This document shows positions 50,601 to 62,505 of a DNA stretch of 64,000 nucleotides, piece after piece. A program made the position numbers and the translations under genes. Below the pieces are notes generated by a model. That model had not been told where the DNA came from. It saw nothing but the letters and a program-made list of their open reading frames with translations, and searched no databases. The number at the start of each line of letters is the position of its first letter. Positions within the stretch are counted from its first letter, which is position 1. The DNA comes from Brugia malayi (taxonomy: Eukaryota > Nematoda > Chromadorea > Rhabditida > Onchocercidae), in the NCBI RefSeq assembly GCF_000002995.4, contig NW_025062477.1, positions 762,001-826,000 of the forward strand. The letters run 5' to 3'.

Positions 50601-52057
50601 ATCCCTCAACTTGACATTTTTTCAACGGCTCTTTGTAAACATTTCTAAAAAAAAAAATCAAATTTCAGATTTTTAATCTCAAATTTCCAAATGTGTTCTC
50701 CTCGATAGCATTATTTAAGTTTAATATTAATAATTATTCATTCCAATAATGTTTGATAAGTGTAAACCAATTAGCAGTTTGAGTTACGTGACCTGCGTTG
50801 CAGTTATACGTCAGAAATCAATTTCAAATTGCATTCATTTTTAATTTAATTTATAATCGATTAAATAAAATAAACCTCAAAACGAGAAGTTGTTTGTGAA
50901 GAAATATTAATTCACTATGAAATAACTCCCATACAGCTTGTAAACGTTTTTTATCAATTGAATCCAAATTTTCCGGATTAACAGCAAATATTTGATCCCA
51001 GTTAACTAACTATAAAATATCAAACAAAATTTCATTAAATCTAATTAAAATTTAAATTATTATAATTTTTGCATTTTTTTAATTCAAAAATTTTCTTCGC
51101 TATGTTGAAGAAAAATTTTTTTTTTTAATAAAATAACAAAGAAAATTTCAGTATCCATAAAAATAATGCATAAAACAATGAATTGAAATTTATAAATTCT
51201 TTTCGAATAGTACAAACAAAATTTGTTGATAATATATTAAGTATAAAATTTAAATGTTTTTAAAATTTTAGGTTTGAAAATTTCATTTGATTTTTGTAAA
51301 TATTATGCAATTTTTATGAAGTATTTAACAAATTCAAAAAAAAAAAAAAAAATCTATATCTTGGACTTCTCACGATATCTTAATTGTATTGTTGTTTATT
51401 GAGATTTTAACAATTTGAATAATTTACAAGTAATTTTTCCAATTCCTCATCATCAAATTCAGGATCGCCAGACGTTTCTAACGCTGCTTGCACGTGTTTT
51501 GTTATTTCACGTCTTTTGGCTCGATGTGACCATTCGTACTGGAAACAATGATAAATTCTCTTATTGATTAAATTTTTGTTTGCTAGGATTAGGTATGATG
51601 ATAGCTCATTAAATTTAAATATGAAGAGGCTCATTTTCAACTTATCTTTTTTCCTTTTGGCTTAATTTCTGGCCACATAATCCTTCTCTCTCTCTCTCTC
51701 TTTTTTTTTTTTTTCTTTAAATAGCTAATAACATCCATCGTTATCCATTGTTTTAAAATTCAAAAATATTTAAATCCATTTTTATCACAAAGAAAAATAA
51801 CAAATTTAAATTTGAATTAATTTCCTTTCAAAAACTATACCAATCGTTTCAAAATCCACGGTGATCTAGTTTTTGATTGCTCTTTTGCATCAGCATAAAA
51901 TGCTTGAGTTGCAATTGTCGCCCTTTGTAAATCTAAATTTTCAAGTTATCATTTATTTCTTTTTTTTTTCTTTTTATGAGAATTTGAAAATAATTTTATT
52001 TGTTAATACTTACATATACTATGTATACTGTATTTATTAATATCAAATTTTATTATC

Positions 52058-52089
<32 letters not shown>

Positions 52090-53439
52090 CAAAGCAAAAC
52101 CGAATAATTTCAAAAATATAACTCATAAATTTTAATTTTTGAAATATTTTTTAAACTCAAACAAATGATTACAATTACTCCTACAGATGAAATACATTTT
52201 AATAACTCAGATATGTTTACAAAAGATCATAAAAATGATCTAGAAAAGATCAGATCATCTCTCTTCATTATAATAAATTGAATAAATTTCAAAACTTTAT
52301 TGAATGCAGATAATTTCAAATACCTACCAGCTAATAGTCCACCACCAGAACTGATTGCTCGATTAAAAAGTTGCGAATCATTGGGAGAGATTTTTAAATG
52401 TGGTACAATGATAACATTATCCGAACAACCTTCTACATTAGCACTGCAAAAAATTTACAATATAATTTTTCAAATTTTTAATTACTTATCTTCATTTCAT
52501 TTTCGTGCAAACTATCAGAAGAAAATACAATGATGTAAATTAAATTAAAAATTAAAAAATTTTTATAATATGTAACAAACAGAGATAATGTTAGCATAAT
52601 ATTAATTACATCACCAATAATTTCAATTACAAATTAAATTTGCTTAGTTTAAAAAATTCAAATTAGCTTAAACATATTGAATATGCTGATTTCAGAAATA
52701 AAAAAAATAAAAAAAAAAAATGAAAAAATTAAGAACTAAAAAAGTTGAAATAAAAGAATGATGATAGTATATGAAATGGATTATTCTTCATCCATCTTTT
52801 TTGATCTTCTTGAAAAAAAAAGAAAAAAAAAAAAAAAGAAAGAAAAAAGCTAAAGGTATATTTTAATCAAATTAACTCAATTTGAAATGCATGCTTGGAA
52901 GACTTACTCATCCTGTTGAATCCTTGGCTAAATAAACATATCATAGCATTAAGTGATAATATAGTTAAAATTTTGCAAGAAAATAAAGAATTGATAAGTT
53001 CATTTAATTTTACTGATAGAAATGAGAAAATGTTAATCAATAAACTTTAGCTTAATTATATGATATTTCTAGAATTATCAAAAGATCAAAGATTTATGAA
53101 TAATATTGCAAAAAATGAATCATTGAGAGAAGTATTTTTTGAAATATAATATAATTGTTGTAGTTTTGATACAAATTTCATTTTTTTTTTTTTTTTTTCA
53201 AAATGCACAATAATAATATGAAATTGGAATATTGCAATAAAAAAATTAATTAATTAATTCTTACCTGTTCAGGTACTAGCGCATATCGTCGAGTTAATTG
53301 TTCTCTGTTTGGATGAAGTGTTTGAACTTCAGTTTCTTCTTGCTGTAACATTATAATTTCAAATTATATTTTTTGTAATTAAATTAAAATTCGAATTATT
53401 GAAGATTTGTTTACATACCTTTATCTTGTATTCAATCAT
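47609..53439 (-). CDS. Rho guanine-nucleotide exchange factor with DH and PH domains (PLEKHG-like)
   Basis: Activates a Rho-family GTPase at the membrane by promoting GDP release. Exons on minus: 53419-53439, 53265-53342, 52908-52927, 52328-52443, 51841-51932, 51428-51538, 50876-51009, 50545-50644, 50279-50389, 49978-50097, 49589-49763, 49307-49422, 48960-49053, 48763-48848, 48411-48522, 48187-48281, 47609-47947; about 639 residues. The DH domain runs from AVWELFHSELIFLHKQLLVL (exon 50876) to the end of exon 49307, with the conserved helix LQLEDLLIAPLQRITRLPIL. The PH domain follows (LAHPRRKLIHEGHLDL, CYAFLFNDMFLLTK, VVQKQPIPLDS, ELWIGKFQESI). Layout resembles vertebrate PLEKHG5/PLEKHG7. One exon is only 20 bases, and the intron 50098-50278 has a GCAAGT donor. 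The ATG at 53439 lies 16 bases after a TTCCAG acceptor; a more distant first exon is possible. Confidence 0.9.
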
Positions 53440-53985
53440 TTCGATTTTACTATTCCTGGAAGATTAATATTATTTTAAAAAAATAAATTTTAAATTTTTA
53501 CGTTTAGATAACAAATATTTTTCATGTTTTTGTTTTTTTTTGTTTTTTGTTTTTAAAATAACAATGTTTCAAATAAGTTCTATGCATACACATACAAATT
53601 CATATTTGCATATCATATTTGTAAATTATTTTATCGTTTTTAAACTTAACAATTATGATTTGAAATGTTCAAATTAATTAATTTGGCATTAATTTTATAA
53701 CAATATTTTAATATTTCGTTTTTTTACTTATTATTATTTATTTGTTCCTAATAATATTTTGCTACAATATATCAATGCAAGAAGTTATTTGATCAGAAAA
53801 GCGCATAAATTACTTTTCTTATCGATAATTAAATTTTTCCGGATGAAAAAAGATCATTTTGTTGAGTGCAAAAGATCAAAAATCTTTTATAGCTCTCATG
53901 AGAAATCATTTAGCCATTTATCTTATTGTAAACTATTATTTATAAGACATTGAATTATTTTAAACATTTTGAAACCAAAAAATTT

Positions 53986-54149
53986 TTTTGCATTGATCGA
54001 AAGAATGCAATAGGACATTACCGCTTTTGCATTGATCGAAAGAATGCAATAGGACATTACCGCTTTTGCATTGATCGAAAGAATGCAATAGGACATTACC
54101 GCTTTTGCATTGATCGAAAGAATGCAATAGGACATTACCGCTTTTGCAT
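53986..54149. repeat. 39-base tandem repeat, four units plus a partial fifth
   Basis: Units start at 53986, 54025, 54064 and 54103, are identical to the eye, and are followed by the first 8-9 bases of a fifth. Because 39 is divisible by three, several frames stay open on both strands (for example repeated CIDRKNAIGHYRF on +); these are artefacts. Each unit contains arms TTGCATT and AATGCAA that can pair across a nine-base loop. It lies about 530 bases upstream of the RhoGEF acceptor. Confidence 0.97.
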
Positions 54150-55379
54150 AAAATCACATAGCAATAATGTTTTAAATAAAGAAGCTAATAAAGCAATCAA
54201 GTTTTTCACATTTCAAATTGACAATTTATGGTGAAGTTTAAGAAGTGCAATGACATTTACGAAAAGGAATAAACTGATGAAATGACAATTTCTAATTTCA
54301 CATAAAAATAAAAAGAAAAAAAATTGGATGGGCGCAAAAATTTAGAATGAAATCTGATATGATATGCATATTGGTAGAACAATGATGACTATATATTTTA
54401 ATAAACTTTATTTATTATAAATTCAAACATAATTTCAAAAAAAAAAAAAAAATAGTAATAACTTTATTATAAAATTTTGATTTTAAATAAAATTTAAATA
54501 AAATTCCAATTTGCAAATTTTGCTTAATTCAATGCACAAACATCAAAATGAAAAAGAATGAAATTGTTTTACTATAATTTCATCTTCTCTTTCTTTCATC
54601 ATTTATTATTCATAAATTATTTTTGCATAATGAATTAAGTGTAAAATGCTGAAATATCTTTGATAATAGTAAATAGAGTATAAAATAGTAAATGCATTTA
54701 AATGTTTAGATAAAAGAGTTAAATATTCAATGAGTTTTTGTTTACTAAAGTTTCAATTAAATCAGTTTCAGTTAAATTTTTCAATTTTCATTGTAAATGA
54801 AAGATATAGGAGAGAGAGAAAAAAGGAGCTATATTGAGGAAGTCGAGAAAAATAAACAAATTCAGGGAAGTCGAGAGGTAGTCAACTAATTCGAGAAGAC
54901 TCGGGAATAACCGAATAATTCTTATAGAACTAATTTGCGTGACAGCAAGAAATTTGCTGCATTTTTTACATTCCAAAAATTTGTGCGTGTATTATAGTCA
55001 TAAGCATTTTTCTTTTTTTTTTTTTTTTTAAATTTAAAAATTATGAAAAAAATTCATGTTTCATTGTACGTAGATTAATTTTCATTTCATTTCAATTTTT
55101 TTTTTTTTTTTTTCACAATCAATATTTCAACTTTTGTTTATTTCTGATAAGAATTTTGTTAATTTTTTTTTGTTAACACTTTAAAAATTTATACTGAATG
55201 AATGCATAAATTCCATTTTAAAAATAAATTAAACTTAATTTTTAATTCACATTAAATTTCAAATTTTTTTCAAATCAAATTTCACATCAAATTGTTAAAA
55301 AAAAAAAGCATTGTTTATTTCAAAAGCTTAAAACTGTAAAATTTATAAGAATAAACAATTATTTGGACAAAAAAGAAAT

Positions 55380-55518
55380 GAGAAAGAGGGAGAGAGAGGG
55401 AGAGAGAGAGGGAGAGAGAAAAAAAAAATGATGTTAAAGCTGAGTGTTTATAAAGCGTGAAATATGATGATGCATCTAATCACAGATAGCTTTTTTTCCC
55501 CTTTTCTCTTTCTTTCTT

Positions 55519-55550
<32 letters not shown>

Positions 55551-55559
55551 CTTCTTCTC
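55380..55559. repeat. Facing polypurine and polypyrimidine tracts
   Basis: A 49-base purine-only run (55380-55428, mainly GA/GGGA units then A) is followed 61 bases later by a 70-base pyrimidine-only run (55490-55559, TTTCTTTC then CT units). They are largely complementary, so one strand could fold into a long imperfect hairpin. Each alone could form a triplex-type structure. Confidence 0.85.
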
Positions 55560-58145
55560 ATTTATTATTGGAAAGTTTAAAGCTAATTATTTTCATTTAA
55601 CTTAGCATTTCATAGAATTAATGAGTAGAAGATGGGAAATTAAACTGTAATTGCAACATTTAGTTTTCTCTTTTTTTCTATTTATTCATAATTAGCATTT
55701 TCATATCTTTTCTACTTACTAATTAGAAAATTAGCAAATAAAACTTTTATGCTAAATACTACAAATATTTCATAGAATTTGTTGAAAATATATTTTATAT
55801 TTTTTTAATTCCCTCTTTCTCTTTTTTTTTTTTAATCATATTAATTGTTTTATATGAAATTAATTTTAATTTTATATCATAAATAAATGCTATTTTTGAA
55901 ATAGCAATCAATAAAAGCTAATCATAGATTATTTTGTGTATTATTTGAAAATGAATTGAAAATGAAATTTGTTGAAGTTTAAATAAATTAGCAGTAAAAG
56001 AAAAAAAAAAAAAGAAAAGAAAATGTTCGTTCAGCAAAACAAGCAAACATTTCGATTTAACTAATTGTCTTTTCATTGAAATATTTGAACTATTGATAAT
56101 CATTTGAAAAATTATAATTATTTTTCTTTTATTTCCGTTATTTGAGTAAAAATTTTAGATTAAAAATTGATGAATAAATGATAGCAATGTATAATCAAAT
56201 TTTAATAATTTATATCAAATATGAATGAATGCAAAAAAAAAAAAAAAAAACATTTGAAAAAATACATTTAATATTGAAAGAGAAATTGTCATAATTATTT
56301 TTGCTAAAATTTATTTTTTTAAATTGAAACAAATACATAAATAATTTTTCAATTAAATAAAATTATCTTAATTTTATAATACTATTATAATTAGCTAAAT
56401 TATTTTTATGCTTTAACTCTTTTTTTTTTTTTTTTGAAATTATCATCTTTTGTTATTAGAATATAGTTGACTGCTGCTTAACTTGATATTTAATTTTTAA
56501 ACTTTAAAATTTTTATATATCAAAAAATTTTAGGAAAGTTAGAAACTGATTAAATCTGTCTCATAGATCAATAAAATTTGGATTTAAAAAGGAAAATCCA
56601 GTATCATTGCTTTTAAAAAAGATGAAAATGATGAATGATATCATTTTTTAGATGCAACTAACACTTTATTGCAGGAAGTTAAAAAAGAAAATTGAACAAT
56701 TCGACAATTTTTAAAAATGAAATCTTTCTCGAAGGATTCTCGATAAAAAAAAAAAATCATTTCACTCTGGGATTTATTATTTGTAGATAAAAAATTATCA
56801 ATCAATTCGTATAATTTTGAAATTTTTTTAAATTACAAAACCTTTAGTAAATTATGAAACTTAAATTTTATCGTATAAGCAAATTCAAATGAAATTTCTA
56901 CAAATTATTATTGATAATCAAAAATTGATAACGTAAAAATGTTTTTTTTTTCTTAACTTATCAATTGATAAAATTTCTATCCAAAAATTCTGTCAAATAA
57001 TTTTCCAAATTAATCAACAAATGAAGCAATTATAAATGATTGAACAGCTAAACTAATAAGGATGGCAAATATTGTAAACAAAAAGAAAAAAAAAATTGAA
57101 ATAAGTAAAAAATGAATAAAATAATTTGTAAAAATTTTTTAAATTATTTAAAAAAAAAATTTGCATAAATTGATAATTAAGTTTGTTTTTTTGATTTATC
57201 ACTTTTTTTTACTTAACTAAATTTATATTTTTTTTTGTGTTCTTATTACTCTTTTATACTTGTGAATTACTCCTTTTTATCATTTTGATATACTTATGAA
57301 GTTGATAATAATTATGAAAATGTCTTCTCAAATATCTAAAAGTTAAAGATAACTTTAAAAAAAAAAAAAATTGATTGCTAAAAAAAAAAGTTACTTTTGA
57401 AGCTTCAAAATATATCTTTGAATAATTTGAATTTTTTTTTTCTCTTTCAAAATTTCCATCTCTTTTATGCTTTTCATGCCCCCCCCTTTTTTTTTCTTTT
57501 TTTTTTTTGTTCTAAATTTAAAATCTAAATGCATTTCTTTAGGAAAATATATATCACGCAAAAATGAATGTAAATAAAAGAATAATTATAACCTAAAAGA
57601 TTTTAATTCAAAATTGATAACAAGTTTTGAATTTTAAGTGAAAATTTATTGCAAAAAAAAAATGAAATTTCTCGAATTGATGCAAATGAAATAAATTGAT
57701 GATAAAATGTTAATAAACGAATTAAAATAGCAGTAAGCTAATTTAATTAATGCTCAACAACTAAGGAAGTTTATTTGCATAATAAATTATTGATTATGAA
57801 AATAAGCAAACAAGGGGAGTGATTATTTCAATGTGAAATTTTTGAAGAAATATAAGAGAAAAATTTATTAGTTTTAAAGAATACTAATTTTATCAAATTA
57901 GATTATCACTCATTTAAGCAAACAAAAAATTTTTTATTAGCTATCAATTTAATATAAATATTATACTTTAATAATTCCTTTTTCTTTATTAAAAAAATTG
58001 AAATAAAATATTAAAAGTTGAAAACTTGCAAAAATTTCAAATAAACTATTAACAAATTTACAGTAAAAGCATACATTAACTTAATTTCAAAAATTAAATA
58101 ACCAATTTTAAAAAGCTAAAAAATGAAATGAAAAATGTAAATTAC

Positions 58146-58205
58146 CTGTTTTAATAATGAATTACCGCGTAAATGATGAAATAAAGCAAGCGATGATTCA
58201 GTCAT
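58146..58205 (-). CDS. Candidate upstream first exon (20 codons), linkage unproven
   Basis: On the minus strand an ATG at 58205 opens 20 codons, MTESSLALFHHLRGNSLLKQ, ending at a good donor (CAG|GTAATT). This is the most coding-like short stretch in the 53.5-64 kb region. It lies 4.7 kb upstream of the RhoGEF and on its strand, so it may be a distal first exon. However, it ends in phase 0, while the exon at 53419-53455 would need phase 2, so a direct splice meets a stop at once. An unseen intermediate exon, or a chance frame, is equally possible. Confidence 0.25.
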
Positions 58206-58859
58206 GACAATTGCGCTCGTAGATTAAAATGATAAGTTAATTGTGACAATCATTTTTTTTTTTTCATTTAATTTCAAATTGTAATCGATGCTGAAAAAAA
58301 AAAAGGAACGATCAAACTAAAATGATAGCATGCTTCTTTAATAACTACCAAATTATAAAAAATGATTTTTTTTTTCTTAAAAAAAAGGAAATTTAACAAA
58401 AAGTGCAAAAAATGAAAAGTGATGACATCATGTGTGATGTGTGACAATTCCGCTTTTATGCAAATATTTTTTGATGCATTGGAAATTTGAGTAAGTAAGT
58501 ATCAGAGATGAAATAGATGATGACATTACTAGATAAAACTTATCATTAATTTAATTTTACGTTTGAAAAAAGAATGATTATATTTTAAATGACGATTTTT
58601 ATAAAAAAGAATTTTTTAGAAATTAAAAAAAAAAACATTTTTTTGAACTAAATTGTTTAATTTTTTGAACAAATTTTGATTGAAATTCTAAATTTATCGT
58701 TTAAATTATCAGAAAACAACATTTGAGTGTTTTTAAAAGTGAAAATGTACAAATTTCAGGTAATAATAAACTTTCAAATATTTTAAATTTAAGAAATTTT
58801 TTTAAAATATAAAAAGCAAATGATATTGTTATACAATTTGTGCATTAACTAATAGTAAC

Positions 58860-58891
<32 letters not shown>

Positions 58892-60573
58892 TTCAAGTAA
58901 GAAAGTAATTTTGTTAAATATAAGAACTTTGGAACTTTGGTAAAAGTTAATTTAATTTGTAAGCTAAGCCTTAATGTTTCATTTGCTATAGCAACATAAA
59001 ATGACATATAAATCGTTGAAATATTTTTTAAAATTAATCATATCCGAATGTTATCAATTTAATTTACAACAAATTTTGCTTATTGTTATAGCATTATTAA
59101 TGTATCAATAATAATTTAATGATGCAAATTTATTATTACTTTTTATTTGTTATAAAATAATTTGCAATTATAGCTAATTATAAATTCGTAATAATTTAAA
59201 CATTTAAACTAATCAAACTGATCAAACTCATTTAATACTAATTTTATTATTTATTATTGACAGAAAATGAGCTGGCAATTTTAGTGAGAATATAAATGAA
59301 GTAAATTTCATACATTATAAACAAATAATTCAAAAATAATTGAGATGGAAAAATTAATTTTACAGTGAATAAATAGCTAAATAAATGATTGAATAAATTA
59401 TAATTTATGTAAACAAATAAATTATATTAAATCTAAAAAATGAATAGTCAAGAGAGCATTTCATTTTTCAAAACTTAAAATACAATTATTTTTGAATAAC
59501 AGTTTGGACATAAAAAAAAAAATGTCATCGTTAGACAATTCAAAAATTAAGCGAAATGATTAAAATTTAAACATTTTAACAAAAACATTTTAATTAATAT
59601 TTACCACTTATCAAACTAATCATAAATTATTTTAGCAACATAAAAGAGAGAGAGAGAGAGAGAGAGAGAAAAAAAAGCATAAAAATAATTAAAATTTTAC
59701 TATTTATTTCCTATAAGATTGCCTTACGATCAAAATTTTTTTTTTTTTTTTTTTTTTTAAGAAAAAATTCTTAGTTTACTAAATGATAAATGAAATGGAA
59801 ATCTTAATTAAAATTTCTTTATGTCCTCAATCAACCATCTAAACTAATTCATATACTATGATGAAAAGAAAGAAAAAAAAAGAAAAACTTTTTCATATGC
59901 GAAATATTTGATAAAAATTTTTTTGTCATACAAAAAAAAAAAAAAAATTTTTTTTCACTAATAAAATAAAACATTTCATTACCGAAAATATATATCCATT
60001 CTATTTACATATATAGCAACAATTTGCTTTTTCACTCATTTTTTTTTTAAATTTAAAAATTTTCTTGCATTTCTCTCCCTCTCTCTCTGTCCCTCTCTCC
60101 CTCTCTCTCTCTCTCTGTGTGTGTGTTTTTCTTTTACTTTCACTGATTTCATTAGAATAAGTAATTTCGTATTCGAAATAATTTTTCCTTTTTTCTTTTC
60201 TTTTTTTCACTTTGCTTTAATGCATAAAATTTATTTGTTTGTATTTTTTCTAATTAACATTTTGTATTAATTAAAAAAAAAAAAAAAAGAAAACTAATTA
60301 TTACTTTCTTTCTTATTATCATATAATATAACACAAAAATAAAAGAGAGAAAATGAGTTGAAATTTAAATTTCAATTTAAATTACATTTGATCAATAAAT
60401 CATTTTATGAAATAATAAATCAATAATAATTATTGTTACATTTTTGATAATTAAATTATAAACATTTATAGTTGATAGTATAAAAAAAATAGAAAAAATT
60501 ACTCTAAATATATAAATATTTTCAATTATTAACTAAAATTTATTGAAATGCTTCAATTCAGTAAATATTTCTG

Positions 60574-60610
<37 letters not shown>

Positions 60611-62049
60611 GCAAAACGAATAAATTAATTTCGCTCTGTTGCATTTTACTAAAAATCCATCCATTGCTGCTAGCATAAGCAATTAGCACTACAATTTCTG
60701 TTCTTCTTAAATGTTTGTTAAAGTGGGAAAAATTTGTTAGCCTTTTTTCTCTTTTTTCTCTTTTCATTTCTTAAAGGAAATACATTGCGCACTATTGCAC
60801 TATTTTAAAATGTAAATTGAAGTCATCTGAATAAATTAGGATTATAAAACGATGACTGACTGATTGAAATTGTAATTATTAACTGAACTAGAATCAATAA
60901 TAAATGTCACTTTTTTGAATTTTTTGAATGTGACACTTTCAATATCTAAAAATTAAATTTTAAATTGTGAAAAAAAAAAGAAAAGAAAAGAAAAGAATTG
61001 AAAATGAGATTAAAATTGAAAATGGGCTACACTCTATAATTATTGTCCCTTCAAAAAAAAAAAAAAAAAAAAAAAAAAGAATATATCCATTTAAATGAAT
61101 TAACAAAAAAAAAAAAAAAAAATGAAATAAAAAATTAAATATTGCTAAGAGTTATAAGAGTATAATATTTGATAATTTTCTTATTTTTGATTAATTACAT
61201 AAATCAGAATTAAAAATAAAATAATATTAGCTGAAATAAGCTAAACCTAAATTATCCTAAAATACTGTAATCGTTTACTTTTCACTAAGAGATGAAAAAA
61301 AAAAAAAAAAATAATGATATTTCATTAAAACATTTATATCTAATCCATCAATAATTTATCAAAATTTTATTTTCCATTGAAAAAAGAAAGAAAAAATTGT
61401 AAAAATATAAAATTAAAAAATATAAAAATATAAAAAATATAAAAAAAAATATAAAATTATTTTTAGGATGTTTTATGCTAAAAAAGAAATAACTTTATTT
61501 ATAGGTTTGAAAATAAATAGTAATAAAAAACAAACAAACAAACAAACAAAGAATGAATAAATTAATTCTTTTAAGATAATCCATCTAATTTACTTCATTT
61601 ACTAAATAATTTTAATTTATTATTGAAAAAGTTATTTTTAAACAATTAATAAAAACGACTGAAATATGCGCCAAATATGAAAGAGTAAACAAAATATATT
61701 CATCAGGTAGAGTAGAGTTTACTTATGATTGGTTATGTAAATTGTAAGTACTTTCGTTATTATAATAGCACTTCTTCCTCCTTTTAATTCCTTTCTTTCC
61801 TCCTTTTTTTATTTTTTTAAAGGAAGGAAAAGAGAAAAAGGAGAGAGAGAGAGAGAGAATATATTTATGCTTCAATATTTATTATGGATTATATATATGT
61901 ATATAATTCAACAATTGACATTTTACAAAAGAAAAATCAAAAAAAAAAAAAAAAAAAATGAATGAAATGGAAGAGAAGAGAAAAAAACAAAAGAGAGAGA
62001 GAGAGAGAGAGAGAAGAAAAAAAAGTTTAACAAAAAAAAATAAGATCGA

Positions 62050-62505
62050 ATATATATATATAATTTTTAATTTTAGATTAAAAAATTTATAAAATATTAA
62101 ATTTAAAAAAAAAATTTTTTATTTTGTTAAAAGTAAAAAATATATATAAAATGATGAAACAGGTCTCCAAATTATCAATATTGAACAATGTAAGTTCATT
62201 TTTATATACAATTTTTAATTTTAGATTAAAAAAATTTTTAAAATATTAAATTTAAAAAAAAAAAAATTTTTTTTGCTAAAAGTAAAAAATATATATAAAA
62301 TGATGAAACAGGTCTCCAAATTATCAATATTGAACAATGTAAGTTCATTTTTATATACAATTTTTAATTTTAGATTAAAAAAATTTATAAAATATTAAAT
62401 TTAAAAAAAAAAAAATTTTTTATTTTGTTAAAAGTAAAAAATATATATAAAATGATGAAACAGGTCTCCAAATTATCAATATTGAACAATGTAAGTCATT
62501 TTTAG
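62050..62505. repeat. Tandem triplication of a 148-149-base unit
   Basis: Three near-identical copies begin at about 62062, 62211 and 62359. They share the block from TTTTTAATTTTAGATTAAA to CAGGTCTCCAAATTATCAAT and GAACAATGTAAGT. Copies differ mainly in the length of internal A and T runs and by loss of one T at the end of the third. It is non-coding, with TTTTAG and GTAAG splice-like words in each copy. Confidence 0.92.

Noticed and set aside
53923..54234. Repeated-peptide frames on both strands over the 39-base repeat
   Set aside because: A 39-base unit is a multiple of three, so frames remain open by arithmetic; no flanking exon or splice context.
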